Assembly (NCBI GenBank): GCA_000149265.1
Contig: CH003374.1
Span: 400,603 to 464,602, forward strand
Reading direction: 5' to 3'
From: Ciona savignyi
Lineage: Eukaryota > Chordata > Ascidiacea > Phlebobranchia > Cionidae
Length of the DNA stretch: 64,000 nucleotides
The stretch's first letter is position 1; every line of letters starts with the position of its first letter. Position numbers and translations under genes: made by a program. Under the pieces are notes generated by a model, which was not told the origin of the DNA, made no database searches, and saw only the letters and a list, made by a program, of their open reading frames with translations. Below are positions 1 to 11,036 of this stretch, one piece after another.

Positions 1-422
1 GGTCATCACGGATTGACATGAGTATCGTTGCAGAGGAAACCCCCGAGAAAAAGCAAGATTCAATATTCATCAGTTGTATAACGGCGACAGAGGTACCAGA
101 GGTCAAATGCTCTAAGGTTGTGAGTTTCGCTGCGCCAGACGCCGAAAAATACGAAAGCGTTCTGGAAATGCACATTAAAGGGGAATCCCCAATAGAACCC
201 ATCAAAGTTCTACGAAACATAGAAGAAAAACAAGCAGGAGAAGATAATAATGTCAGAAAATCTAAACCGGAAGTGTCCAACGAGTTAGGGGATTTTCTTT
301 CTATGGAAGTCAATCAACTGGAACCAAAATGCGAATCATCGATTCTTGGTGACGTCATAATAGAAGATATTGTACCTGTGAAATCAACGCACAATATAAA
401 AGACAATGATTTTGAAGAATAG
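1..422 (+). CDS. 3' part of an unidentified acidic reading frame
   Basis: The frame is open from the window edge, with an internal ATG at 18, and stops at 420-422. It encodes at least 134 residues rich in Glu, Lys, Ser and Val and shows no recognisable domain, signal peptide or membrane segment. An AATAAA at 662-667 would fit a transcript ending there, making this the last exon of an upstream gene. Alternatively, a donor-like GT at 349-350 leaves phase 1, which matches an acceptor ending at 765 in front of the first Ig exon of the myomesin-like gene. In that case residues up to about 110 would be the unique N-terminal region of that protein and the stop at 422 would belong to a short isoform. 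Coding status is likely because the frame is long for this AT-rich sequence. The function is unknown. Confidence 0.5.
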   Translation, partial: SSRIDMSIVAEETPEKKQDSIFISCITATEVPEVKCSKVVSFAAPDAEKYESVLEMHIKGESPIEPIKVLRNIEEKQAGEDNNVRKSKPEVSNELGDFLSMEVNQLEPKCESSILGDVIIEDIVPVKSTHNIKDNDFEE

Positions 423-661
423 AGTGCGTGACTTTAGTAATAGATCAGATATAATGTTCGAGATTCTTGGGTGAAGAAATTGTTCGTTCTAACGTGTGGT
501 CGCTTGTTTCAGATGTCGCTATGCTTTGCGTTATGACAATATTCTGATTTGTTTGTTGTTTCGTCGTTTTTGGCAATGTCATACAGATGGGCAGGGTAAT
601 TATTGGCGTTATAAGAAAGTGCTCAGTTGACCTATTTGTACAAGTGTGCTTATTGATTTTT

Positions 662-667
662 AATAAA
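662..667 (+). promoter_or_regulatory. AATAAA polyadenylation signal
   Basis: A canonical AATAAA lies 240 bp after the stop of the first reading frame and 88 bp before the first clear myomesin-like exon. It would end the upstream transcript, or an alternative short isoform. The rest of 423-754 holds no other recognisable feature. Confidence 0.45.
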
Positions 668-754
668 CATAACTAAGTTTGTTCTGTGTGGCTCTTGGTT
701 ACACATTTGCTGTGACACATTGCCCCCGAAAAACCTATTGACCGCGAGTAACCA

Positions 755-3700
755 ATGACCTCAGGTTACCCGAGCTTTGTAACGCGATTATACAACAAAT
801 CGGTGCAAGAAGGAGACGCAGTCACAATAACCTGTGAAGTCCGTGGGAAACCAAACCCGGAAGTCTTCTGGACTCTAAACGGTAACATAGAATATATTTT
901 TGTAACATTTAATAGAATAACTGACCGTCTATGCCCTATATTGTGATACTTGCATATAAATGTGTGACACTGAATATTCTATACTGTTTGCTTCGAAAAC
1001 AATGGTGCTATACAGAGCTGAACCACAGTCGTCCAATCCCATTCATCCATAAGTAAATTTTAAAATAAGGTATCTTTATCGTGATAAGCACATCCAGTGA
1101 AATTTTACCACATTGAATAAATTTTAAAATTAAAATAAGAAACCAATTTGAATATAATCAAAAAATGATGGATACGACCTGCAGATAAACATTATTGGTC
1201 AGCATTTTAAATATATGTGGTGACAGGGTTTAGGTATCTGCCTGTAAATACCTTGATAAGCATTTTAAGTCTCATAAAGTGATTGTAACGTTTAATCAAT
1301 TGATGTTAATCTATTAACATCACTGATCCAGTAAATAAAACTATTCAAGTATTAAAAACTTTAATTCTTATTGAGATTCATTTCTGTGGTATATTTCTGT
1401 ATATTCCGGAATAAACCATTTTTACTCTGGGTTGTTTCTTTAGTATTTTTACTGAAACAGTGCTCACATTTTGTTATTATTTTCATTATAATTGGTTAAG
1501 TATATATTTACCTATGTAACATAACTATTGATTGCTGTCATAGATCTAAAACTTGTAAAATGCTTATAAGGTCGGAATCTGGACACGACAAGAAGTCACG
1601 TGCAAACCGACTTTGATGGAAAAATAGCATCACTTTCGATTCTGAGGGCTTTTACTGACGATGAAGGTAAATATACTAAAAAATTTATGTATCTGATCGC
1701 TAGATAAGCTATGTCAGTGATCGAAATACGTTACAAACCCTGTACTAAACAGGCGAATATGTATGCCGTGCTTACAATACTTGTGGGGCATCAACCTCAA
1801 GATGTTTCCTTGTGGTCAACGGTGCTAACGCCGCTCCCTCGGCCCCTACTGATTTACAATACCATGACGTCACTCGCAATTATGTCATACTGACGTGGAA
1901 GCCGCCAGGATACACTGGACACTTCGGCGGGGCTCCGATTGAGGGTTACTTCATCGAAAAGTGAGTAAAGGATTATGTGGTAAAGGTCAGGCCGCGACAA
2001 TCGAAATTATTGTTTCGACAATCAAAATTGTTGTTTTATATTTTACCAAATTATAAAATAACCTCGTTATAACACGCGCCTGTAGAAATGAAATTAACCA
2101 ATCAAAACATAAAACTTTTGTTCACGACACCGTTTAGGTCGGAAGCGGGATCAAGCGTGTGGAGATTGGCGGGTAAGAAACCAGTAAAGCTGACCACAAG
2201 TCCCGTGTGTGGCTTGGATGAAGGAAGTGTGTTGTTCCTCCGTGTTCGAGCGTACAACCGTTGGGGTCGCTCACCTGCATCTCTTCCTATCGGTCCTGTA
2301 GCGATGAGAGACCCTGGCACCCCCATGCTACCACTAGGTATGACGTCATATAAAGTAAATTACGTCATCAATAATATTTCTACTTACAGAACTCATGGAG
2401 CCAGGAAGTTTAGTTCCACCTGAAACCGACGATATTTGCGTGGAAGAAGAAGAACCGGATAATGTACCCGGTACGTCATAGTGGTCTTTGTGATTTATCA
2501 TTTTTCAATTTGTTGTCGTCCAGGAATTCCAAGCGAGGTAGTTGCATCACTATCAGCTCATGGTGACGTAGTATGCGTTCGATGGGTGGCGCCAGAGGGC
2601 GAGATTGATGGATATTTGATCGAATATCGCGAAGAAGGAAGTAACCAATGGCAGCCCGCCACGTCGCAACCTCTTCAAACCACGGATCCGTACCCGGTGA
2701 CAGGGCTGGCCGCTGGAAGCGCTTACAATTTCCGCGTTATTGCGGTCAATGGGGCTGGGGCTAGTGAACCCAGTGACGTCACAAAGTCGATTCTTGTCGG
2801 ACTCGCTATGAATGGTAAGACTGATAAATATATTCAAACACGACTATTGATACGCGTGTACCTTAGACACAGGATCAAAACAACCGGAAGTTGATGACGT
2901 AGGCCAAATATGTGATGCTATCAGTCCTAGTGACGCAGTAATGTTAGATGACATCGCTAACGTACAACCTGAAGAAACCGAGCAAATTTCGGAAGAAATG
3001 TCAACAATGAAATACCGGGGTCCTCCGACGCCACCTAGCGACATTCAATGTTTAAAAGTAAGTGCCACAGCCACTGCGTATGACGTAATTTAAGTTACTG
3101 ATTACGTAGGTGACGCGGGAGTTCATTGAAGTCGGCTGGAGTCCGCCTAATAAGTCGGGAGGAGAGCAAGTTCGATATTTTCTCGAATATCGACAACTTG
3201 GTTCGGAACAGTGGATTCCAGCCAATCACACTCCTATCAGGTACAGTGTCATCCGTCACACATACCCTGGAGCTAAATCTGGAACATAACAGATACACGC
3301 GATACCCGGTGGGTGAGTTGGAGCAAGGAGAGAGTTATATGTTCCGAGTTCGAGCTGTCAATGTCTCCGGCACAAGTCCCTTCTCGCAGCCAAGCGATCC
3401 TATACTCGCAAATGACGGAATAAGTTAGTATCATACACCACAAAGGTATTTAAATAAAATCAATTAAATGTAATTGTTATTAAACAGAGGTTCCAAATTG
3501 GTGGGGTGGAATGCGCGGTATCTTCAGGGTATCAGACGACCATGGTAAGCCAAACGTGTCTAAGAACAACATCAAGGTGTGCTGGGAGGCTCCAACTAGC
3601 GACGGAGGATCTGCCGTCATAGGATATCACCTGGAATAGTAAGATACGTCATTAACATTATGATGACAATACTACAATAATACATTATACTCAGCCGACA

Positions 3701-6700
3701 AGTTGGCGGGAAATTTAAACCTGTCAACAATAAAACACTCACCCAACGTCATTATGACGTCACCGGACTCGAAGAGAACGAGTTTTACGAATTCCGCGTG
3801 AGGGCGTGCAACATTTCCGGTTGCGGAGCGTGGAAATTACTTCCGGGACGAATTCAAGCTGCCGAGCCTGCGCGACCTTCTGAACCAAAAGATGTCACCA
3901 TTATTGACGTCACAGAAGAAAGTGTAATGCTTGAATGGAAGAAACCAGAAACGACTGGACATGGTGACGTCATAGGATACATTGTCGAAAGGTAATACTT
4001 ATGAGATTATTAGTCGATTTGCGATATTGATGTCATATCCGCAGACGAAAAGAAGGCAGCGATTTCTGGATTCCGTGCAACAAACTTCCGGAACAAGCGG
4101 AAAACGAGAAATATAAAGTTGATGGGCTCATTACTGGTGTGTTGATGACGTAGTATACTGATGACATCAATCTGACCTAACATGTTTTAGGTCAAACTTA
4201 CTTCTTTCGGGTATCAGCGGTCAATGCCATAGGATCGGGCCAAACGTCACTTCAGTCTTGTTACGTCACGCCTGGTGAACCATGGGGTTAGTGTGACGTT
4301 GGTAATTATTTGATGATGTAATTAGTGACGTAATATTTGAAACAGGTGACGTAAACGACAGACAGGAAGCAGTGAGAGAAATGGAGAGGAGGAAAAAAGA
4401 AATCGAACTCGAAAGAATCCGACGAATGAAGGAGGAAGAAAGAAAAGAAGGTCATGACGACATAATAACGTAGGCATTACGTAACGTGTGACGTATATTT
4501 TAGCATTCACAACGAAGATAAGTGATTGTTACACTGTGGAGGGCGGAAGAGGATACTTCGAATGCCATGTGAAGGATCCGACAACCAAGGTCGCTTGGTT
4601 CTTCGGGAACTGGAAAGAAGTAAGGCTTTGTTACGTCACAAACATAATCATATGACATCATTGTATACGTAGGTACCGGTGAAGCCGGAAGGAAAGTATG
4701 ACGTCATTTCTCGTGGTAAACGACGGTCATTAATTGTTAACAATTGTTGTCGAGACGACGTACAAGCTGTCCACTGCGTGGCGCTATACAATGACGAAGT
4801 GTGCACAGTTGATCTCGTTGTTGGAAACAGTGAGTATTGTTATGTCATAATTAACCACACTAATCCCTTCATGACGCAGTGGAGCCGGTTCGATTCATCC
4901 GGACCCCTGTCAACGTCTTTCTGGAGAAAGGCGAAACCGCAGTTTTCGATTGTCTGCTGTCAAAGCCAAACGCCATTGTAAGTTCGACGTGTTTTAACTT
5001 AATCTCTTCATTTATATAATTCCAACAGAGCATCAAGAACAACAATAAAAATTAAAAGGAGCTGTATTACAATACATACAACTAAATTATGGTGTTCAAT
5101 TAATCTTTCGTCAGCGTCCATGTCCAATGTCCATTTACCATTTTTCGATTTTCATTGCAATGCGTTGTTTTTTTGAATTTCACTAAATTGTAGAGGTTAC
5201 ATTATTTCAAGTTCTTTTTATCCCTTTTTGTAAAGATATAAAGTGTGACATGGTAATTAAAATAATTTCCCCTTACCGTTTTTCAGGTGGCTTGGAGTAA
5301 AAATGACGTCACTATTACGAAAGAAGATGACGTCAGATACGAATTTGTTGCGCAAGGTTGTGGACGATCGCTTATAATCAATGACGTCACAGCAGACGAC
5401 ATTGCAATATACAAAATAAGTGGCCTCGGTGGAGAATTTACTGTGAATCTAGTAGTTGGTGGAGGTATGAGTTTGTTACGGTTATAAATCGCACATATGT
5501 AGTGTAATTCTCCACAGTTCTTCCGGTGAAGTTCAACAAAAAGTTGGCGAACGAATCCCTTCCCCACGATGCAAAGATCGCGATGTTCGATTGTTTAGCG
5601 GAACCATCAGCATTGCATGAGGGTCGGATACCAGCTGCACGATGGTTCCATAATAACGAACTCGTCGACGCCGACGACGACAAATATGAGATTGTTGCTG
5701 TTGGAAACACGCACACTCTCAAAATCATCAATCCTACGTATGAGGACAATGGCGAGATTGTGTGCGTCATAGACGGTGGAGTTACCCGCTGCGTCATCGA
5801 AGTTGAGAGTAAGTGACGTAACGTATTATGTCATTGCTGTGGGTTCTCATTGAATGCATCGGGAACTGTATTTCCGTATAAAAAAATTATATGTCCTATC
5901 AGATTCATGTGTTTATAAATGTTGTCTATGTGTGTAAATTTGGGATGAATTACGACAGGGATTCCCGAACATATCAAACAGTAGGGCCGGAGCCGCGATA
6001 GTCCTTTGTTTAACAACCAAGTACTGTATATCAAAAAAAATTCGTTAAAATATTATTCTTAGTAAAGTATTTTGGTTTGAGTGCGGTTGAGATTAAGATG
6101 AAAGCTGAGTATATGGCCTCCGTGTTCTTTTGTTAGTATTGTTTTTCCCTGTCTATTTTGAAGTAAACAATCATGGTTCCATGACAACTGAACCCCTTAC
6201 AACTGAACCCCTTACAACTGAACCCTTACAACTGAACCCTTTACAACTGAACCCCTACAATTAAGCCCCTTACAACTGAACTCCTTTTAACTGAACCCCT
6301 TTAAACTAAACCCCTTTACAACTGAACCCATTTCAATTGAACCTCTTTACAACTGAACCCTCTTTTCAGTTAAAAGGGTTCTGTTTAAAGGGGTTCAGTT
6401 GTAAAGGGGTTCAGTTGTAGGGGCTCAGTTGTAAGGGGTTCAGTTGTAAGGGGTTCAGTTGACTGGTCACCAACAATCGGTTAATCATATGTCCAAGATA
6501 TCGTCTGACAAAAAATATTTTAAGCCCTATGAGAAACAAACGAAAATTTAGGTTAAAATTTTGATTTTAGCGCCCGTTTGTATTGTGGTTTTTAGTATAG
6601 CGATATGGATAGTTATTTCACAAAACACAGTTATAATGTTTGGATTGTTAGCTCAATCAGAAATCCATTAATTCCTGTGTTAAGAAACACATAGCGCGGA

Positions 6701-9414
6701 GTCAAATATAATATTACAATTATTGTTATATCCACAGAACCACCGCCACCGCCACCCAAACCGGCAAGATCAGAAGATTACAGTAAGTATGACGTCATAA
6801 AGCAAATTAATTGAAAACAAACTAACCTGTTTTGTTAGTCATCAATTTTGAACAAGGCCTCCGAGCTGAGGCGCTACCGGATGCTCTTCGACTCTTCTGC
6901 ATTGTGACGCAATTACGCGACGACGCGCGAATTATCTGGTATCAAAATCAGGATGAAATAAAGATTGACAACCAAAGATACACGGTTTATCCGCTTTAAA
7001 CTAATTCCTTCCCCATTATAACACATTATATTTTATTTTCTCATCCTATAAAACCTAAGTGGAACACACTATTATTATATCTGACCATTGCCGTTGGTAA
7101 ATCTTGAAAATTGTATGGATTGTTTGATAGGCAATAAATAGAACGGTACTTGATAGCGTTTGTTATGTAATAATAGAAAACAAAAGACGGGTATTACTAA
7201 AATTGTCAATCTCAAACACACATGGTTAAGTTTCGAACTACTGAACGATGAAACACCATTGGAGCGTATTTAGTTGCAATTTTATTCATGATGTGTAAAA
7301 GTGACCCTTTTTACAGTGTTTTAATGACAAGACGAGCGGATTGGTATCGCTGGTCATCACTCCTATTCGTCCAGAAATGGCCAATGAGAAGTTCACATGT
7401 GAGGTCATGACCCCGCTTACCACCTTTGACACAAAGGTCAACTTCGAGTTCGAGAATGGCGGTTGGTTATAGAATATCGATTGTAGAATAACTAAAGAGT
7501 CCATGAATATTGTTTAATGGAGGCAGATTTGACTAAAGAGTGTTGTAAACAAGCATTGCACATATTCCTTTCGTTTTTTCGGCATTGTGAGAAGGTCTTC
7601 GCCGAATTTACAATAGCTATAGGTTTTATTTTTAAACTGGATAGACAATTGCGTTTTTCGTTTTTATATTATTGATGGCGGCAGAGGTTTTTACCGTCCA
7701 TTTTAACGGGTATGTCTTAAAAAACCAGGCGATGTCAAATTGTCTGTATTTTCTCTTTAGCAGGGCATTATTAACACAAGATCATGCTAACTGTTATTCT
7801 TATTTTTAAATCTAGTCTGTTAAATAGTTCCTCACCAAAGGAGCGATTACTTCAAGCAGGTCAAACATTGTGGCAATATGGTTGCTTCCCTTTTAGTCCG
7901 CTCCTAAATTTTGCAAACCTAAAACATGTTGGCCAATATACCATTCTAAATAAGACAATTCTTGACCAAAGTTTCTTCACAGACCGCGCTTTTGGTTTGA
8001 GCACACTTTGATCGAATTGGCGGTTACCCTGCAAAGGTAACTTATTTTATAAATATTTTGCAGAATTTGATGAGATCCTTGAGAAATCGGCTGAGTTGCT
8101 TCGAGAGGAGGAGGAAATGAGAAAGATGAGGATGGATGAGCGGCAGAAGAAGAAAGACGAGAAGAAGAAAGGAACAACAGGAACAACAGAAAAGGTATGG
8201 TTGGTTTAAGTTGTGACGTCATCATCATATCTTTTCTAAACAGGCTGTGGTTCCGATAATAGCCGATATGATGGAATACCAAGTTGAAGACGATGGGACA
8301 ATTAAAATTTTTGTTCAGGTAATAGTTAATGTGAAGATCAGACAATATGCAATTGTGTATTAGGTTAATATATCTTTTCAAAATTATTTAACTGGTGCAC
8401 AGCGACAAAACTATTGTTTGCCAGCTCTCCAAGCAGAGTTTTTACTTAGGGCTGTAGAAAATTCCCCAGAGGTATTACTAAGTTCAGCCTAATTGTAGGC
8501 CCTACAAATCTACCATCTGTATGCGATCAATTATTTCAGTTTTTAGGTTTCTAAGTTTTTCCCACAAAAATCGTGGTCCTTGCACATCAAGTACTAGTGG
8601 TTACACTTACCCCAAAGTTCCAAATCGAGCACACAACTCCTCTCGGCTGCACAAACAATTTCGTACACAGTGAATAAAAGGCCAAAAACCCTATATGTGT
8701 ATTTTATCTTACCTTCTTCATAATTACGTGAAAATCAAGTTATATTAACCTTAACGGCATTTTTCCGATCCTGAAACCGCGGAAATTTAATTTCCGCCAC
8801 GTAATCCTACGACCTATAGTCGAAGTGACGGATTACATGGTGTAGGATATCGAAAAATTTGCTGAGACTGGTATTATTTTGGACACTTTTTAAAGTCGTT
8901 CAAAACATTATTTTGGTAATTCATATTTTAAAACCCTTTTGATTTATTTTAGTTTGACAAATTGTGACAATTCATTGCGTTTCAGGCAAACAAGGAACTC
9001 GACGAGACCTCGTGGTTAATCAACAGTCAATCAGTGGACTCGGAGCGCCATCAAACGGAAATTGACGGAAAAAAGGCGATCCTGAAGATAAAGGTCTGCA
9101 TATTATACCATTATGATTCATTATTTCTTATATGTCATTTATTACAGGAACCCTGTGTTGACGACGCTGCAACTTACACCTGCATTATGACGTCATCAGC
9201 GTTGAAATGCGAAGCCAGCGCTGATTTGACTGGAAATGGTATTTCACAATTTTTCAACAAACAAACAAAGAATGACAATTCTTTTATTCCAGTTTTCAAA
9301 AAGCTGCTTCTTGACAGTGCTGAGATTCGCATTAAATCTGAACCCGATTGTGACGTCACAACAGATGTTGAGAATGCGATTGAAGTCACCGACGAGGTGG
9401 ACTTAGCGTCATAA
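755..9414 (+). CDS. Myomesin-like M-band protein (Ig/FN3 repeats)
   Basis: A sarcomere structural protein; vertebrate myomesins crosslink myosin filaments at the M-band. Exons: 755-881, 1571-1666, 1753-1960, 2138-2337, 2390-2470, 2524-2814, 2867-3057, 3110-3240, 3293-3423, 3488-3638, 3695-3991, 4045-4136, 4191-4286, 4346-4450, 4504-4619, 4673-4829, 4880-4977, 5287-5464, 5518-5808, 6738-6782, 6839-6984, 7317-7461, 8064-8194, 8244-8318, 8986-9093, 9148-9238, 9293-9414. Their summed length is 3900 bp, an intact frame of 1299 residues. Domain order is Ig (residues about 5-100), five FN3 (about 105-690), a charged helix (EMERRRKEIELERIRRMKEE), four Ig, a second charged helix (8064-8194), and a final Ig. 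This matches the myomesin layout of Ig-Ig, FN3 x5, Ig x5 with helical linkers, lacking the first Ig and the N-terminal tail. The start is uncertain: ATG 755 is the first in-frame Met after a stop, but a splice acceptor ends at 765, so further 5' exons may exist. A proline stretch (PPPPPPK) follows the eighth exon from the end. Obscurin- or titin-type proteins are less likely because no kinase or long Ig array is present. Confidence 0.85.
6184..6461. repeat. Inverted minisatellite, about 15-bp unit
   Basis: In the intron 5809-6737, about 12 imperfect copies of a unit close to ACAACTGAACCCCTT run from 6184 to about 6362. They are followed directly by about 6 copies in reverse complement up to 6461. 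The outer ends of the two arms are nearly identical, so the array could fold into a hairpin with roughly 95-bp arms. No coding potential is seen. Units at the centre are more diverged than those at the ends. Confidence 0.9.
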
Positions 9415-9479
9415 AACCCCGTTGTGTTCTGATACGTGTGTCCAGGTCATAAAGGCCGATTGTTGAAATTTTATTGCAC

Positions 9480-9485
9480 AATAAA
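9480..9485 (+). promoter_or_regulatory. AATAAA polyadenylation signal of the myomesin-like gene
   Basis: A canonical AATAAA sits 66 bp after the stop codon at 9412-9414, giving a short 3' untranslated region. Confidence 0.8.
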
Positions 9486-9589
9486 AGCATGGTCTCTTGT
9501 AACATAGTGTGACCTTTTATAATTTAGCACTGACTTCTACTTTTTTGTACGGTAGAATTAGAGGTGAATACATAGTCGTCAGTTAATTG

Positions 9590-10010
9590 GCAGGCTCTTT
9601 GGACAAGGCGGTTATTGGATTAATGATGGGTTGCACTAAATACCGAAGAAACGTGTAAATTAACACACACAATGCAATAGCTTCGGTAAACTTACAGTCC
9701 TGTCTTATATACATGTTGTTCTTCTTGGATGGAACAACGAATGCTGGTGCTCCCTGGCAGGTCATTAGTAGCAAATCCGACAGCCGGAAGTTAGCAGAAC
9801 ACTGTCGCAAGTTAGTTCACTACGTCCTTGGAAAAGGAAACTAGTGGAAGTTGCTTGTATCAAAAATTGATAGGTTAATTAAGTACATTGATGTTCTTTT
9901 GTGTATACATCACGGTGTAATAGGTCGGGAAACCGACGATTGGCACGAGGTATTCTGTCAAAAATATATTATAATAATCCCTGCGTTTACCATCCCGGTG
10001 AGAATATAAA
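9590..10010 (+). repeat. Diverged SINE-like fragments in the spacer before the phosphatase gene
   Basis: Two blocks (about 9595-9690 and 9905-10010) resemble parts of the SINE family seen better at 43088-43375: a CACAATGCAATAGC word, a CGACGATTGGCACGAGGT word and a terminal GTGAGAATATAAA. They are decayed and interrupted. The rest of 9486-10809 shows no recognisable gene. Confidence 0.4.
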
Positions 10011-10809
10011 GGATTATATACTGTAAACTACAACTTTTCGTGTGGCTATAAAATCAAGGTTACTTTTATTGAAATTCCTTAAAACTTAAAACAGCGATAT
10101 TTTTTTAACCGAGCCAAGTTGCGAAGCTGTGGGCTCATCACCAGGACCGTTTTTTGTATAAGAGTCGGCATATGTATCGGTGGCGTTAACCGTTATAACC
10201 ATTCACTGCTGTCGCCAATTTGTTACAATGCAAGTTGCTGTGACAAAGATGAACTACGATGGAACGTAGTTATACCACGCCAAGATTTCTTACAGCGTGA
10301 GCGCTAAACTTAGACTGGTGGGCTATTATTATTTATACTGATTTATAAACAACCTATGTTGAATGCATGTGTTGTATATATACGGAAACCACATGATCTA
10401 TGACGTGTGAAATGACTAACTAATTGCAAGAAACGCAATGCATAGACATACGGCGTGCATAAATTTCGCTTCAAAATCAAAATATAAATGGATGACGAAT
10501 AATACATAGTAACATTGCAAAAGTGGACTTATATTGAACTATTAAAATGTTACACAGTTTTATATTGAGTCTGAAAACGCCTTCGTGAATTGAACCATCA
10601 CCACAGGCCAAAATGTGGTCACGCAGTATGCTATAGCTGTGTATAAGCTCAGGGCTACAAGTATAGATTTCGAATTCGTATTTCTAACCTAGTGCGCCCA
10701 ACCTAGTGGAACGTGTGTTGGTATCTGCGTTCATTCCCCAGTGACACGTTCATAGCGCACTGAATGTACGATGTTAGACACACATTGACTATTTATTTAC
10801 TTCTCGCTG

Positions 10810-10817
10810 TATAAATA
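10810..10817 (+). promoter_or_regulatory. TATA box, candidate promoter of the phosphatase gene
   Basis: TATAAATA lies 227 bp before the predicted start codon at 11037, which puts transcription initiation near 10840. A short upstream ORF (ATG at about 10907) lies in the predicted leader. The position supports a complete gene whose first coding exon is at 11037. Confidence 0.4.
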
Positions 10818-11036
10818 ACCACGTTTGATTAGTGTTGTTTAGTGCAGGTTTAATTAGTGCTTAGCAGCAGAGCAGATTTGATTTCTTCACGCACCAAGTG
10901 AGCTGGAATGCCTTTGTCCTGTTCGAGAAGTTAGTTCTGCTTCTGCTAACGTCATAATTGTTATTATGGTGTAGAGACGGAAACAGACGACACGACAGAG
11001 ATAGCGGGACACAGACTGTACAGAGATATACTGGAA

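Noticed and set aside
6184-6461. CRISPR-like array
   Set aside because: Units are contiguous without unique spacers, then invert; the genome is eukaryotic. It is a minisatellite.
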